NCBI RefSeq assembly: GCF_010211755.1
Contig: NZ_PDWR01000009.1
Location: 1 to 64,000, forward strand
Direction: 5' to 3'
DNA: 64,000 nucleotides
DNA from: Pseudoxanthomonas sangjuensis
Lineage (GTDB): Bacteria; Pseudomonadota; Gammaproteobacteria; Xanthomonadales; Xanthomonadaceae
Positions 53,728 to 61,815 of this stretch are shown in pieces (positions within the stretch are counted from its first letter, which is position 1; every line of letters starts with the position of its first letter). The notes under the pieces are model-generated. The model was not told the DNA's origin, did no database searches, and saw nothing but the letters and a program-made list of their open reading frames with translations. The translations under genes were made by a program, and so were the position numbers.

Positions 53728-56700
53728 GTGCCGGCGCCGGAGGGGGCGTTCTTGTCGAGTTGGGTGCTGCTGCTGGTTTCGATCGGCTACGCCGCGCTGC
53801 TGTTCGCCGTGGCGTGGTGGGGCGACCGCCGCCCGCTGTACCCGGACCGGCCGTGGCTGCGCCCGGTGGTGTACAGCCTGGCGCTGGCGGTGTACTGCTC
53901 GTCGTGGACCTTCTACGGCGCGGTCGGCAGCGCGGTGCGCAACGGCATCGGCTACCTGCCGATCTACCTCGGCCCGCTGCTGTTGCTGCTGTTCGGCTGG
54001 CGCATCATCGAACGGCTGGCGCTGATCGCGCGCAGCCAGAACACGGTTTCGATCGCCGACTTCATCTCCTCGCGCTACGGCCGCTCGCGCCGGCTCGCCG
54101 CGCTGGTCACGCTGATCGCGCTGATCGGCGTGGTGCCGTACCTGGCGCTGCAGTACAAGGCGGTGGCGCTGAGCCTGGGCGCGCTGACCGGGCAGGGCGC
54201 CGGCGACACCGGCTTCTTCACCGACCCGGCGCTGTACGTGGCGCTGCTGATGGCGCTGTTCGCCGCGCTGTTCGGCACCCGCCAGGTCGACGCCACCGAG
54301 CACCACCACGGCATGATGCTGGCGATCGCGCTGGAGTCGATGGTCAAGCTGCTGGCGATGGTCGCGATCGGCGTGTTCGCGTACTTCTGGCTGGGCGGCC
54401 CGGTGCGCGTCGGCGACGCCGCGCGCACGCTGTTCCAGAACGCGCCGCCGGTCGGCTTCCTGACCCAGACCCTGCTCGGCTTCCTCGCCATCGTCTGCCT
54501 GCCGCGCCAGTTCCACGTGGCGGTGGTCGAATGCAGCGAAGTCGGCGACATCCGCCCGGCGCGCTGGCTGTTCGGCGGCTACCTGCTGCTGATCTCGGCG
54601 ATGGTGGTGCCGATCGCCGCCGCCGGCATGCGCCTGTTCGGCGGCGAAAGCGCCGGCGCGGCCGACACCATCGTGCTGACCCTGCCGCTGAACGCGGGCA
54701 GCGACGCGCTGGCGCTGGTCGCCTACGTCGGCGGCTTCTCCGCCGCCACCGGCATGACCATCGTCGCCAGCATCGCCCTGTCGACGATGGTCAGCAACGA
54801 CCTGGTGATGCCGCTGCTGCTGCGCCGCAACCTGGCCGCGCGCCAGGCCGCCGCCGACGTGGCCACGCTCGTGCTGTGGATCCGCCGCGCCGCGATCGCG
54901 CTGCTCGCGCTGTGCGCCTACGCCTACTACCGCAGCAGCAGCGGCAACGAGAGCTCGCTCGCCTCGTACGGCCTGATCGCGTTCGCCGCGGTGGCGCAGT
55001 TCGCACCCGGCCTGCTCGGCGGCCTGTACTGGCGCGGCGCCAGCCGCCGCGGCGTCGAAATCGGCATGCTGGTCGGCTTCGCGGTGTGGGTGTACACGCT
55101 GCTGCTGCCGACGCTGTCGGCATCGGGCTGGCTCGGCCCGCAATGGCTGCAGACCGGGCCGTTCGGCCTGCACTGGCTGCGCCCGCAGCAGCTGTTCAAC
55201 CTCAGCGGCTGGGACCCGCTGACCCACGGCACGTTCTGGTCGCTGCTGGTCAACGCCGGCACGATGATGCTGGTCTCGGCGCGCTGGCGGCCCAGCGTCG
55301 ACGAGCGCCTGCGCATCGCGCCGTTCCTCGACCCCTACGCGCAAAGGCAGGCGCTGGTGCCGAGCGAATGGCCCGGCAGCGTGCGCGTGTCCGACCTGCT
55401 GTCGCTGGCCGAGCGCGTGGTCGGCGAGCGCCACGCGCGCCGCGCCTTCGCCGAGCAGGCCGCGGCGCTGAACCGCGAGCTCAAGCCGGACGCGCCGGCC
55501 GACCGCGTCTGGGTGCAGTTCACCGAACGCCTGCTCGCCGCGGCGATCGGCGCGGCGTCGGCGCGGCTGGTGCTGACCAGCGTGCTGCACGGCTCGGGCA
55601 TGGAGCTGGGCGAAGTGGTCGCGGTGCTCGACGAGGCCGGGCAGGAACTGCGCTTCAACCGCGAGATCCTCTCGACCACGCTGGAGAACATCTCCGCCGG
55701 GGTCAGCGTGGTCGACCCGAACATGCGCCTGGTCGCCTGGAACCGCCGCTACCAGCAGATGTTCGGCTACCCGGAAGGCATGCTCTACGTCGGCCGCCCG
55801 GTCGCCGACCTGATCCGCTACAACGCCGAACGCGGCGAGCTGGGCGAGGGCGACGTCGAGGAGCACGTGCGCAAGCGCATCGCGCACATGCGCGCCGGCA
55901 CCCCGCACGTGTTCGAGCGCGTGCGCAGCGACGGCCGCGTGGTCGAACTGCGCGGGCAGTCGCTGCCCGGCGGCGGCTACGTGACCAGCTACAACGACGT
56001 CACCGACTTCAAGCGCGCCGAAATCGCGCTGCGCGAGGCCAACGAGACGCTGGAAATGCGCGTGGCCGAGCGCAGCCGCGAGGCCGAGGCCGCGCAGCAG
56101 TCGAAGACTCGCTTCCTCGCCGCGATCAGCCACGACGTGCTGCAGCCGCTGAACGCGGCGCGGCTGTTCACCAGCGCGCTGCGCGAGAGCGACGAGCCCG
56201 GCGAGCAGCGCCACCTCGCCGAACGCATCGACGCCTCGCTGCGCGCCGCCGAGGAGCTGCTCGACGGCCTGCTCGACGTGTCGCGGCTGGATACCGGCAG
56301 CCTGCACATCCAGCTCGGCGACTTCGACGCCGGCGAACTGCTGCGCGAACTGGCCGCGCAGTACGCGCCGGTCGCGGCCGGCCGCGGCCTCGACCTGCGC
56401 GTGCACGCGCGCCGCGTGCCGGTGCGCAGCGACCGCCGCCTGCTGCGCCGGGTGCTGCAGAACTTCATCGCGAACGCGCTGCGCTATACCCGCCGCGGCC
56501 GCATCGTGCTGGGCCTGCGCGCGCACGGCGACGACGTCGAGCTGCAGGTCTGGGACACCGGCCCCGGCATCCCCGAGCAGCACATGCGGCAGATCTTCGT
56601 CGAGTTCCACCGCTTCCAGCAGCCGTTCGACTGGGGCGAGCAGGGCCTGGGCCTGGGCCTGTCGATCTGCCAGCGCATCTCGCGCCTGCTCGGCCACGAG

Positions 56701-57201
56701 TTGAACGCGCGCAGCGCGGTCGGCAGCGGCAGCATGTTCTCGATCGCGGTGCCGCGCGCGGCGGCGATCCAGCCGCTGCCGGCACCGGCGCGGCGGCTGG
56801 AAGCGCTGGCCAACGACAGCCTCGAAGGCCTGCGCGTGCTGTGCGTCGACAACGACAAGGAAACCCTCGACGGCATGCGCGCGCTGCTGGGCCGCTGGAA
56901 GGTCGAGATCCTGACCGCGACCACGGTCGACGAAGCGCTGCAGCGGATGCAAGAAGCGCCGGCGGTGATGCTGGTCGACTACCACCTGCACGACCGCCTC
57001 GACGGCCTCGATGCGCTCGACGCGTTACGCGCGGCCAGCCCCGGCCCGGTGGTCGGCGCGCTGCTGACCGCCGACGGCCGCGACGAACTCAAGCGCGAGG
57101 CGCGCGCGCGCGGCGGTTACCGCCTGCTGACCAAGCCGGTGAAACCGGCCTCGCTGCGCGCCTTCCTCGCCGCCGCGCAGAGCCAGGCGGTCGGCGCCTG
57201 A
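53728..57201 (+). CDS. sodium:solute symporter fused to hybrid histidine kinase/response regulator
   Basis: About 1157 residues. An SSS transporter-like domain with about 13 helices (residues 1-500) resembles PutP (SRSGRSRRLAALVT-like loops, GDIRPARWLFGGYLLLIS). A PAS domain follows (TLENISAGVSVVDPNMRLVAWN), then a coiled linker, HisKA with the phospho-His in FLAAISHDVLQPLNAARLF, and HATPase motifs LQNFIANALRYT, DTGPGIPEQH and GLGLGLSIC. The C-terminal receiver has its Asp in VMLVDYHLHD. The architecture resembles CbrA/CrbS-type sensors of carbon sources. TAGAAT at 53715-53720 places the RNA start on the GTG at 53728. A TTG at 53752 has GGAGGGGG upstream and is an alternative start. No separate response regulator is adjacent. 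Confidence 0.92.
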   Translation: MPAPEGAFLSSWVLLLVSIGYAALLFAVAWWGDRRPLYPDRPWLRPVVYSLALAVYCSSWTFYGAVGSAVRNGIGYLPIYLGPLLLLLFGWRIIERLALIARSQNTVSIADFISSRYGRSRRLAALVTLIALIGVVPYLALQYKAVALSLGALTGQGAGDTGFFTDPALYVALLMALFAALFGTRQVDATEHHHGMMLAIALESMVKLLAMVAIGVFAYFWLGGPVRVGDAARTLFQNAPPVGFLTQTLLGFLAIVCLPRQFHVAVVECSEVGDIRPARWLFGGYLLLISAMVVPIAAAGMRLFGGESAGAADTIVLTLPLNAGSDALALVAYVGGFSAATGMTIVASIALSTMVSNDLVMPLLLRRNLAARQAAADVATLVLWIRRAAIALLALCAYAYYRSSSGNESSLASYGLIAFAAVAQFAPGLLGGLYWRGASRRGVEIGMLVGFAVWVYTLLLPTLSASGWLGPQWLQTGPFGLHWLRPQQLFNLSGWDPLTHGTFWSLLVNAGTMMLVSARWRPSVDERLRIAPFLDPYAQRQALVPSEWPGSVRVSDLLSLAERVVGERHARRAFAEQAAALNRELKPDAPADRVWVQFTERLLAAAIGAASARLVLTSVLHGSGMELGEVVAVLDEAGQELRFNREILSTTLENISAGVSVVDPNMRLVAWNRRYQQMFGYPEGMLYVGRPVADLIRYNAERGELGEGDVEEHVRKRIAHMRAGTPHVFERVRSDGRVVELRGQSLPGGGYVTSYNDVTDFKRAEIALREANETLEMRVAERSREAEAAQQSKTRFLAAISHDVLQPLNAARLFTSALRESDEPGEQRHLAERIDASLRAAEELLDGLLDVSRLDTGSLHIQLGDFDAGELLRELAAQYAPVAAGRGLDLRVHARRVPVRSDRRLLRRVLQNFIANALRYTRRGRIVLGLRAHGDDVELQVWDTGPGIPEQHMRQIFVEFHRFQQPFDWGEQGLGLGLSICQRISRLLGHELNARSAVGSGSMFSIAVPRAAAIQPLPAPARRLEALANDSLEGLRVLCVDNDKETLDGMRALLGRWKVEILTATTVDEALQRMQEAPAVMLVDYHLHDRLDGLDALDALRAASPGPVVGALLTADGRDELKREARARGGYRLLTKPVKPASLRAFLAAAQSQAVGA

Positions 57202-57345
57202 GCCCGGGGCTTCCTCACGAATCTTCCGGTTCCGATCCGCCCCCTGCGGAAAGGGGGAATCCCGGCCCCGGGAATATGGGAAGACCTTGGCCTGGAAGAC
57301 GCGGGGAGGCGGCCTGCCCGCAGACGCAGCGCCTCGTTTTCCTGC

Positions 57346-57375
57346 TTGCCTGCACGAAGGTCGCGCGCCTATCGT
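57346..57375 (+). promoter_or_regulatory. possible promoter of the DoxX gene
   Basis: TTGCCT (57346-57351), 18-base spacer and TATCGT (57370-57375), 54 bases before the ATG. Two mismatches to the -10 consensus; plausible but weak. The rest of the 227-base gap after the kinase gene shows no other signal. Confidence 0.35.
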
Positions 57376-57428
57376 CGCCTCGCCGTCGCCGGCCCGGGAC
57401 GGCCCACCACCAACTTGGGAGAGAACCG

Positions 57429-57833
57429 ATGAAGGATTTCGCCGTGTTGCTGGGCCGCATCGGCCTGGCGCTGGTTTTCCTGTGGTCCGGCTGGGGCAAG
57501 CTGCAGGGCTACGACGCCACCGCGGCCTACATGGCGTCGGCCGGCGTCCCGGGCGCGCTGCTGCCGCTGGTGATCTTCGTCGAAATCGCCGGCGGCCTGG
57601 CCGTGCTGACCGGTGCGCTGACGTTCTGGGCGGGCACGGGCCTGGCCCTGTTCTCGCTGGCCTCGGCGTTCCTGTTCCACCGCGCGGCGCCGGGCATGGA
57701 CGCGATGGCCGCGATGAACCAGCAGATCCACTTCATGAAGAACGTGGCGATGGCTGGCGGCCTGCTGGTGCTGGCCGCGCACGGACCGGGCGGCCACAGC
57801 ATCGATGCGTGGCTGAAGAAGCGCAGGAAGTAG
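57429..57833 (+). CDS. DoxX family membrane protein
   Basis: 134 residues with four helices: LLGRIGLALVFLWSGWGKL, GALLPLVIFVEIAGGLAVLTG, FWAGTGLALFSLASAFLFH and FMKNVAMAGGLLVLAAHG. The FLWSGWGKLQGY and FHFMKN-like (IHFMKNVAMAGG) signatures are those of the DoxX/DoxD group, small redox-linked membrane proteins. GAGAG precedes the ATG. Followed by a perfect hairpin. Confidence 0.92.
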   Translation: MKDFAVLLGRIGLALVFLWSGWGKLQGYDATAAYMASAGVPGALLPLVIFVEIAGGLAVLTGALTFWAGTGLALFSLASAFLFHRAAPGMDAMAAMNQQIHFMKNVAMAGGLLVLAAHGPGGHSIDAWLKKRRK

Positions 57834-57860
57834 GCGTTCCGCCACGGTTCCGGCGTCCCC

Positions 57861-57885
57861 TCGCGCCCGCGCGGTGCGGGCGCGA
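57861..57885. terminator. hairpin between convergent DoxX and DUF4096 genes
   Basis: Perfect 10-bp stem TCGCGCCCGC (57861-57870) with 57876-57885 and GCGGT loop. It can serve both genes; no T-run. Confidence 0.6.
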
Positions 57886-57896
57886 ACCGGCGCGTC

Positions 57897-58301
57897 TCAG
57901 CCGCGCTGGCGCTTGCGTTCGCGTCGCGACGCGATGTTGTCGGCGTATCTGCCGACCAGCGCGCGCAACGCGGCCTGCGCTTCGGGCAGCATGCCCATCG
58001 CCGCGATCACGCTGGGCCACAAGCCCTCGTCGTGCCAGCGCCCGAAGCGGATGTAGATGGTGTGCCAGCGGCCGTATTCGGCCGGGATGTCCGACCAGTA
58101 GGCCTCGGCCTGCGCGACCCACAGCACCGCCTCGACGAAACGCCGCGCATTGCCGCCGTTGTGCGCGCGCGCGCCGACCCGGCCGGGCAGCTCCGCTTCG
58201 ATCCGGTTCCATTGCCGGTCGGTGAGCCGCAGCCGCGAGTGCCATTGCGGCGGCTTGGCCCGCTTCTGGCCATTGCTGTCCGTGGAAGTTTCCAGCGCCA
58301 T
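57897..58301 (-). CDS. orphan IS5-type DUF4096 (transposase N-terminal) domain protein
   Basis: 134 residues from ATG 58301. The core LRLTDRQWNRIEAELPGR, then NARRFVEAVLWVAQAEAYWS, IPAEYGRWHTIYIRFGRWHD and GLW matches the N-terminal DNA-binding-like domain (PF13340) of IS5-group transposases. No DDE catalytic domain follows; instead the protein closes with an Ala-rich helix and a basic tail (YADNIASRRERKRQRG). No terminal inverted repeats or target duplications were seen around it. This suggests an IS remnant or a domesticated DNA-binding protein. An in-frame ATG at 58367 would add 22 residues read from the stem-loop region. Upstream DNA is packed with hairpins. Confidence 0.75.
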   Translation of the reverse strand: MALETSTDSNGQKRAKPPQWHSRLRLTDRQWNRIEAELPGRVGARAHNGGNARRFVEAVLWVAQAEAYWSDIPAEYGRWHTIYIRFGRWHDEGLWPSVIAAMGMLPEAQAALRALVGRYADNIASRRERKRQRG

Positions 58302-58330
58302 TGCCCTGTCACCGAATATCGCGAAAGGAT

Positions 58331-58620
58331 CGGGGGGCGGATGACCGCCCCCCGACGATGTCGCCATCGCGGCGACGGCCGGATCCGCGCGAGCTCGGGG
58401 AAGGCGTGCGGACCGGCTTCGGGGAAACAGGAAACGGGTTCCTGCCTCCCGACAGCCGCCAGTGGGGATAGACCGGCGGAAGCCTGAAATTTGGCGCCCC
58501 GTCCATGGGGCCTGGATCCCTGGGGGATCCCTTGCGGTCGCCGCCTGGCGACCGCAAGGGCGCAGGCCGGCCCCCATGCCTGCGTGTGCGGGTTCTGCTC
58601 GTCCGTAAGCGGAAGTCCGC
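58331..58620 (-). ncRNA. candidate structured RNA or leader: eight or more stem-loops in 290 bases
   Basis: This covers most of the 561-base stretch (58302-58862) that has no convincing gene. Stems: 58331-58340/58345-58354 (10 bp), 58360-58365/58371-58376 (6), 58420-58451 (6 bp extended through an internal loop), 58456-58463/58472-58479 (8), 58496-58500/58507-58511 (5), 58514-58520/58524-58530 (7), 58529-58542/58547-58560 (14 bp, perfect), 58561-58567/58578-58584 (7) and 58609-58620 (4). The 8-bp stem pairs fully, as G-U, only in a minus-strand RNA, which is the sense of the DUF4096 gene. It could be a long structured 5' leader, an independent RNA or a compound repeat. No homology was checked. 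Bases 58621-58862 hold nothing I can name. Confidence 0.45.
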
Positions 58621-58862
58621 ACGTCACTGCTCCATGGCGCACATGGTTGGCGATGTGACTTGGGTCTCATAGCGGCCGGGCACGAACGCTTGGTTGCCGA
58701 AGCGCGAACGGTGCCGGCAGCGGCGCGGCGGCGAGCCCCCTGCCGCGCGCAAGCACCTTCGAATCGCCGCTGGCGAGGCTGGGAGACGCCCGGGGATGGA
58801 GGAGATTTCCCGGAAGCCGGCCAAGGGCGGCCCGGGACGCGCAGCGCGGCGCCTGGCGGCCG

Positions 58863-59789
58863 CTAGCCGCGGATCGCCGCTTCCATCGCCGCCTGCCAGG
58901 GCGGCGGATCGGTGATGCGCTCGGCGAGGAACCCGAGCAGGGACTGCACCTTCGGCGAATTGCGCCGGCTCTTCGGATAGACCAGCGAGACCGGCTCCGG
59001 CACCGGCGCGTGCTGCGGCAACAGCACGCGCAGCTGGCCGGCCACCACGGCATCGACCGCGACCGGGCCCGGCAACAGCGCGATGCCGAGCCCGGCGACC
59101 GCGGCATCGCGCAGGTGCACGGCGCTGCTGCTGCGCAGGCGCTCGCGCACCCGGCAGGCCTGCGCCTCGCCGCCGGACTGCAATTGCCAGAAGCCGTTGC
59201 CGTCGGCGAGCGCGTCGAGCAGGCCATCGTGCCCGGCCAGGTCGGACAGCGATTGCGGCGTGCCGTTCGCCTGCAGGTAGGCGGGGCTGGCGCACAGCCA
59301 GCGCCGGAACGCGGTCAGCGGCCGCGCGACCAGGGTCGAATCGCCGAGTCGGCCGACGCGCAACGCAAGGTCGAAATGGCTTTCGCTGAGGTTGGCGTCG
59401 CGCTCGCCGGATTCGACCTCGAGCAGCACTTCCGGGAATTTCGCCGCGAACGCGTCCAGCAGCGGCAGCAGCAGGCGCGCGCCGGCATCGCCCGGCACGG
59501 CGATGCGCAGGCGGCCCCTGACCAGCTGGTTGTGGCCGGCGACGAAGTCGTTGGCGGCGCCGACCGATTCGAGGATGCGCACGCACTTGGCGTAGTAGAC
59601 CGCGCCGACCTCGGTGGCGCGCACGCTGCGCGAGGAGCGGTCCAGCAGCGAGGCGCCGAGTTCCTTTTCCAGTTCGGCGATGCGCCGGCTGACCACCGAC
59701 TTGGTGGTGCCGAGCCGGCGCGCGGCGTCGGTGAAGCTGGCGGTTTCGACCACGGCGACCAGCGCGGTCATGTCGGCGAATTCGACCAT
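58863..59789 (-). CDS. LysR-family transcriptional regulator
   Basis: 308 residues. The N-terminal winged helix-turn-helix is MTALVAVVETASFTDAARRL and TTKSVVSRRIAELEKELGAS, followed by LLDRSSRSVRATEVG. A two-lobed effector domain follows (RGRLRIAVPGDAGARLLLPL, then VAGLGIALLPG). The SVRATEVGAVYYAKCVRIL wording is that of the large CrgA/DsdC-like AaeR group. The ATG at 59789 lies 8 bases after the stop of the pseudokinase gene on the same strand, so it is probably the last gene of the GTPase operon. Its targets are not known. Confidence 0.92.
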   Translation of the reverse strand: MVEFADMTALVAVVETASFTDAARRLGTTKSVVSRRIAELEKELGASLLDRSSRSVRATEVGAVYYAKCVRILESVGAANDFVAGHNQLVRGRLRIAVPGDAGARLLLPLLDAFAAKFPEVLLEVESGERDANLSESHFDLALRVGRLGDSTLVARPLTAFRRWLCASPAYLQANGTPQSLSDLAGHDGLLDALADGNGFWQLQSGGEAQACRVRERLRSSSAVHLRDAAVAGLGIALLPGPVAVDAVVAGQLRVLLPQHAPVPEPVSLVYPKSRRNSPKVQSLLGFLAERITDPPPWQAAMEAAIRG

Positions 59790-59797
59790 GGCGACCG

Positions 59798-61306
59798 CTA
59801 CGCCCCCATCGCCAGCAGTTCGGCGAGCACCGCGCGCAGCGTGTCGCGGTCGGCGTGCGGCGATGCGACCGCGCTGCGGCCGTCGCGCGTCCAGCCGGTT
59901 TCGCCGGTGCCCGCGGCGGCGTCGAGCAGCAGCACGGCGACGCCGGCTCCGCGGCCGAGTCCGCGCGCCAGTTCGCGGCCAGCGCCGTCGCCGAAGTCCG
60001 CCGACAGCACCAGCAGCGACACCGCGCCGTCGCGCAGCAACGCTTCGATCCGCGCCGGTTCCGTCGCCGCCAGCGCCGGCACGCCGAGCGCGGTCAGCAC
60101 TTCGACCAGCGCCTCGGCGGTGCGCGCCGGTTGCGCCGCGACCACCGCGATGCGTTCGGCGCCGGTCCGGGCCGCCGCGCCCGCCCGTTCGCCCGCGTGC
60201 GATCGGGTGGGCGCGCCGACCACGCGCGCGACCGGCACGCGGATCCACAGTTCGTGGCCGCCGGCCTTGCGCGGGACCAGTTCGACCCTGGCCTTCATCC
60301 GCCGCAGCAGCAGTTGCGACGCCGCCAGCGCTAGGCTGCCGCCGGCATCGGTCTGCGCGAGCAGGTCGGAGCTGGTGGCCAGCGCGCCGAAGCGCTGCGC
60401 GTCGAAGCCGTCGGGCTCGCGCGCCAGTTCGATCTCCAGCGCGCCCGACGCGGCCGCCAGCGACACGGCGAGGCTGCCGGACTCGGCGCCGTCGAGCGCA
60501 TGGATGACCAGGTTGATCAGCACCTGGCGCAACCCCAGGTCGTCGACCTCGACCGTCGCGCCGCGCTTGGGCAGGCGCACTTCGAACGCGATGCCCTGCG
60601 CGCACGCCTGCAGGCCGAAACTCTGCTGCAGCAGCGCGGCCAGCTGCGCCAGTTCCAGCACGCCGGGCGCGCCGTCGGCATCGGGCCCGCCGAGCGCGAG
60701 CAGCGCGTTGTTCGACATCGCCTCCAGCCGCACCGCGGCATGCTGGATCGCGGCGACCGAGCGCTGCGTGGCCGGGTCGTCGCGGTGGCGCTGGCCGAGC
60801 AGGCGCGCGTGTCCGGCCAGCAGCGCCAGCGGCGCGCGCATCTCGTCGGCGAGTCCGGCGAACAGCTCGGCGTCGCGGCGGAACGGTTGCAGCGCGCGCG
60901 GACGCGCGCGTCCGGCGCCGCCCTTCAGCATCGCCTTGCGCAGCTTCGCCTCGCGCAGTTCCGCTTCGTTGCCGGCCTGCTGCTTGCGCTGCAGCGCGCG
61001 TTGCAGTTCGGTCGCGTCGCGCAGCACGAAGTGGCAGCTGTCCTCTTCCTCGACCACGTGCACGTCGGCGTAGCGGCCCTCCGACAGCTCCACCGCCGGC
61101 ACCAGGTCGGGCACGCCGGCGCCGCCGCCGCGCAGGTCGCGCAGGCGCCGGCACACGTCCTCGCGCGCGTCGCCGCCGGCGACGAACCAGTCGAGGTCGC
61201 CGACCACGTCGAGCAGCTCGCCGTCGCGGTCGAAGGTCACCACCACCGGCGGGCGCGGCGCGCCCCTGGCGGCGGAAGCGGCATGGCGCGGCGTCCTCGG
61301 GCCCAC
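59798..61306 (-). CDS. degenerate histidine kinase with pseudo-receiver, in a GTPase operon
   Basis: 502 residues from GTG 61306, which has GGAGGG 9 bases upstream and lies 2 bases after the GTPase stop. An N-terminal PAS-like part (VVVTFDRDGELLDVVGDLDW) is followed by a coiled segment and a HisKA-like helix pair. Here the phospho-His position is Asp (LADEMRAPLALLAGHARLL instead of LxHExRxPL). In the ATPase-like domain the N-box reads VLINLVIHALDG, with the key Asn replaced by His, and the G1/G2 glycine boxes are not recognisable. The C-terminus is receiver-like (RIAVVAAQPARTAEALVEV, LLVLSADFGDG). It is probably a pseudokinase acting as a scaffold or effector of the GTPase. This is inference. 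Confidence 0.75.
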   Translation of the reverse strand: MGPRTPRHAASAARGAPRPPVVVTFDRDGELLDVVGDLDWFVAGGDAREDVCRRLRDLRGGGAGVPDLVPAVELSEGRYADVHVVEEEDSCHFVLRDATELQRALQRKQQAGNEAELREAKLRKAMLKGGAGRARPRALQPFRRDAELFAGLADEMRAPLALLAGHARLLGQRHRDDPATQRSVAAIQHAAVRLEAMSNNALLALGGPDADGAPGVLELAQLAALLQQSFGLQACAQGIAFEVRLPKRGATVEVDDLGLRQVLINLVIHALDGAESGSLAVSLAAASGALEIELAREPDGFDAQRFGALATSSDLLAQTDAGGSLALAASQLLLRRMKARVELVPRKAGGHELWIRVPVARVVGAPTRSHAGERAGAAARTGAERIAVVAAQPARTAEALVEVLTALGVPALAATEPARIEALLRDGAVSLLVLSADFGDGAGRELARGLGRGAGVAVLLLDAAAGTGETGWTRDGRSAVASPHADRDTLRAVLAELLAMGA

Positions 61307-61308
61307 GG

Positions 61309-61815
61309 CTATGCGCCCTCCGCGACCGCCCGGGCCAGCGCGGCGCAGGCTTCCTCGACGCCGGCGCCGCTGAGCGCGCTGGCGCTGAACACCGGCAGCT
61401 GCGCGGCGAGCTTCTCGATCCGCGCCGGCGCCACCTCCCATTCGCCGGCCAGGTCGTTCTTGTTCACCAGCAGCACCGCCGGCAGCGCGCGGCCGAGCAG
61501 CCGCTGCGCCTGTTCGCGCAGTTCCAATGCGGTGTCGACGGTGTCGGCGCGGGTGCCGTCGGCGACCAGCAGCAGGCCGTGGCAGCCGCCGAGGTAGTTG
61601 GCGCGCATCTGGTCGAGCGCGTTGGCGCCGGCGATGTCCCACAGCACCAGGCGCAGTTCGTCGTCGCCCAGGCGCAGGGTCTTGCTGTCGACCTTGACCC
61701 CGACCGTGGTCAGGTAGGCCGGCGAGAAGGTGTTGCGCACCGTGCGCGCGACCGTGCTGGTCTTGCCGACCGCGAAATCGCCGAGCAGGCAGACCTTGCG
61801 CGACACCGAGCTCAT
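61309..61815 (-). CDS. Ras-like small GTP-binding protein lacking the catalytic Gln
   Basis: 168 residues of a prokaryotic Ras-superfamily GTPase. G1 is GDFAVGKTS (12-20), the G2 Thr is in YLTTVGVKV (36-37), G3 is WDIAGAN (59-65), G4 is NKND (118-121), and G5 is SAS (144-146). The residue matching Gln61 of Ras is Ala64, so intrinsic hydrolysis should be slow and a partner may supply the catalysis. No lipidation motif. The ATG at 61815 overlaps the stop of the OmpA-domain gene (ATGA). The gene order places it between a membrane sensor and a pseudokinase. Confidence 0.93.
   Translation of the reverse strand: MSSVSRKVCLLGDFAVGKTSTVARTVRNTFSPAYLTTVGVKVDSKTLRLGDDELRLVLWDIAGANALDQMRANYLGGCHGLLLVADGTRADTVDTALELREQAQRLLGRALPAVLLVNKNDLAGEWEVAPARIEKLAAQLPVFSASALSGAGVEEACAALARAVAEGA

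Noticed and set aside
58654-58669. Second CRP-like site TGTGACTTGGGTCTCA
   Set aside because: One half-site deviates inside the conserved core, and it stands over 350 bases from the nearest downstream start; chance is likely.
58302-58670. In-frame extension of the DUF4096 protein to 257 residues through the stem-loop region
   Set aside because: The extension is Arg/Pro/Gly-rich, without family similarity, and is read from hairpin-forming DNA; the domain starts cleanly after ATG 58301.
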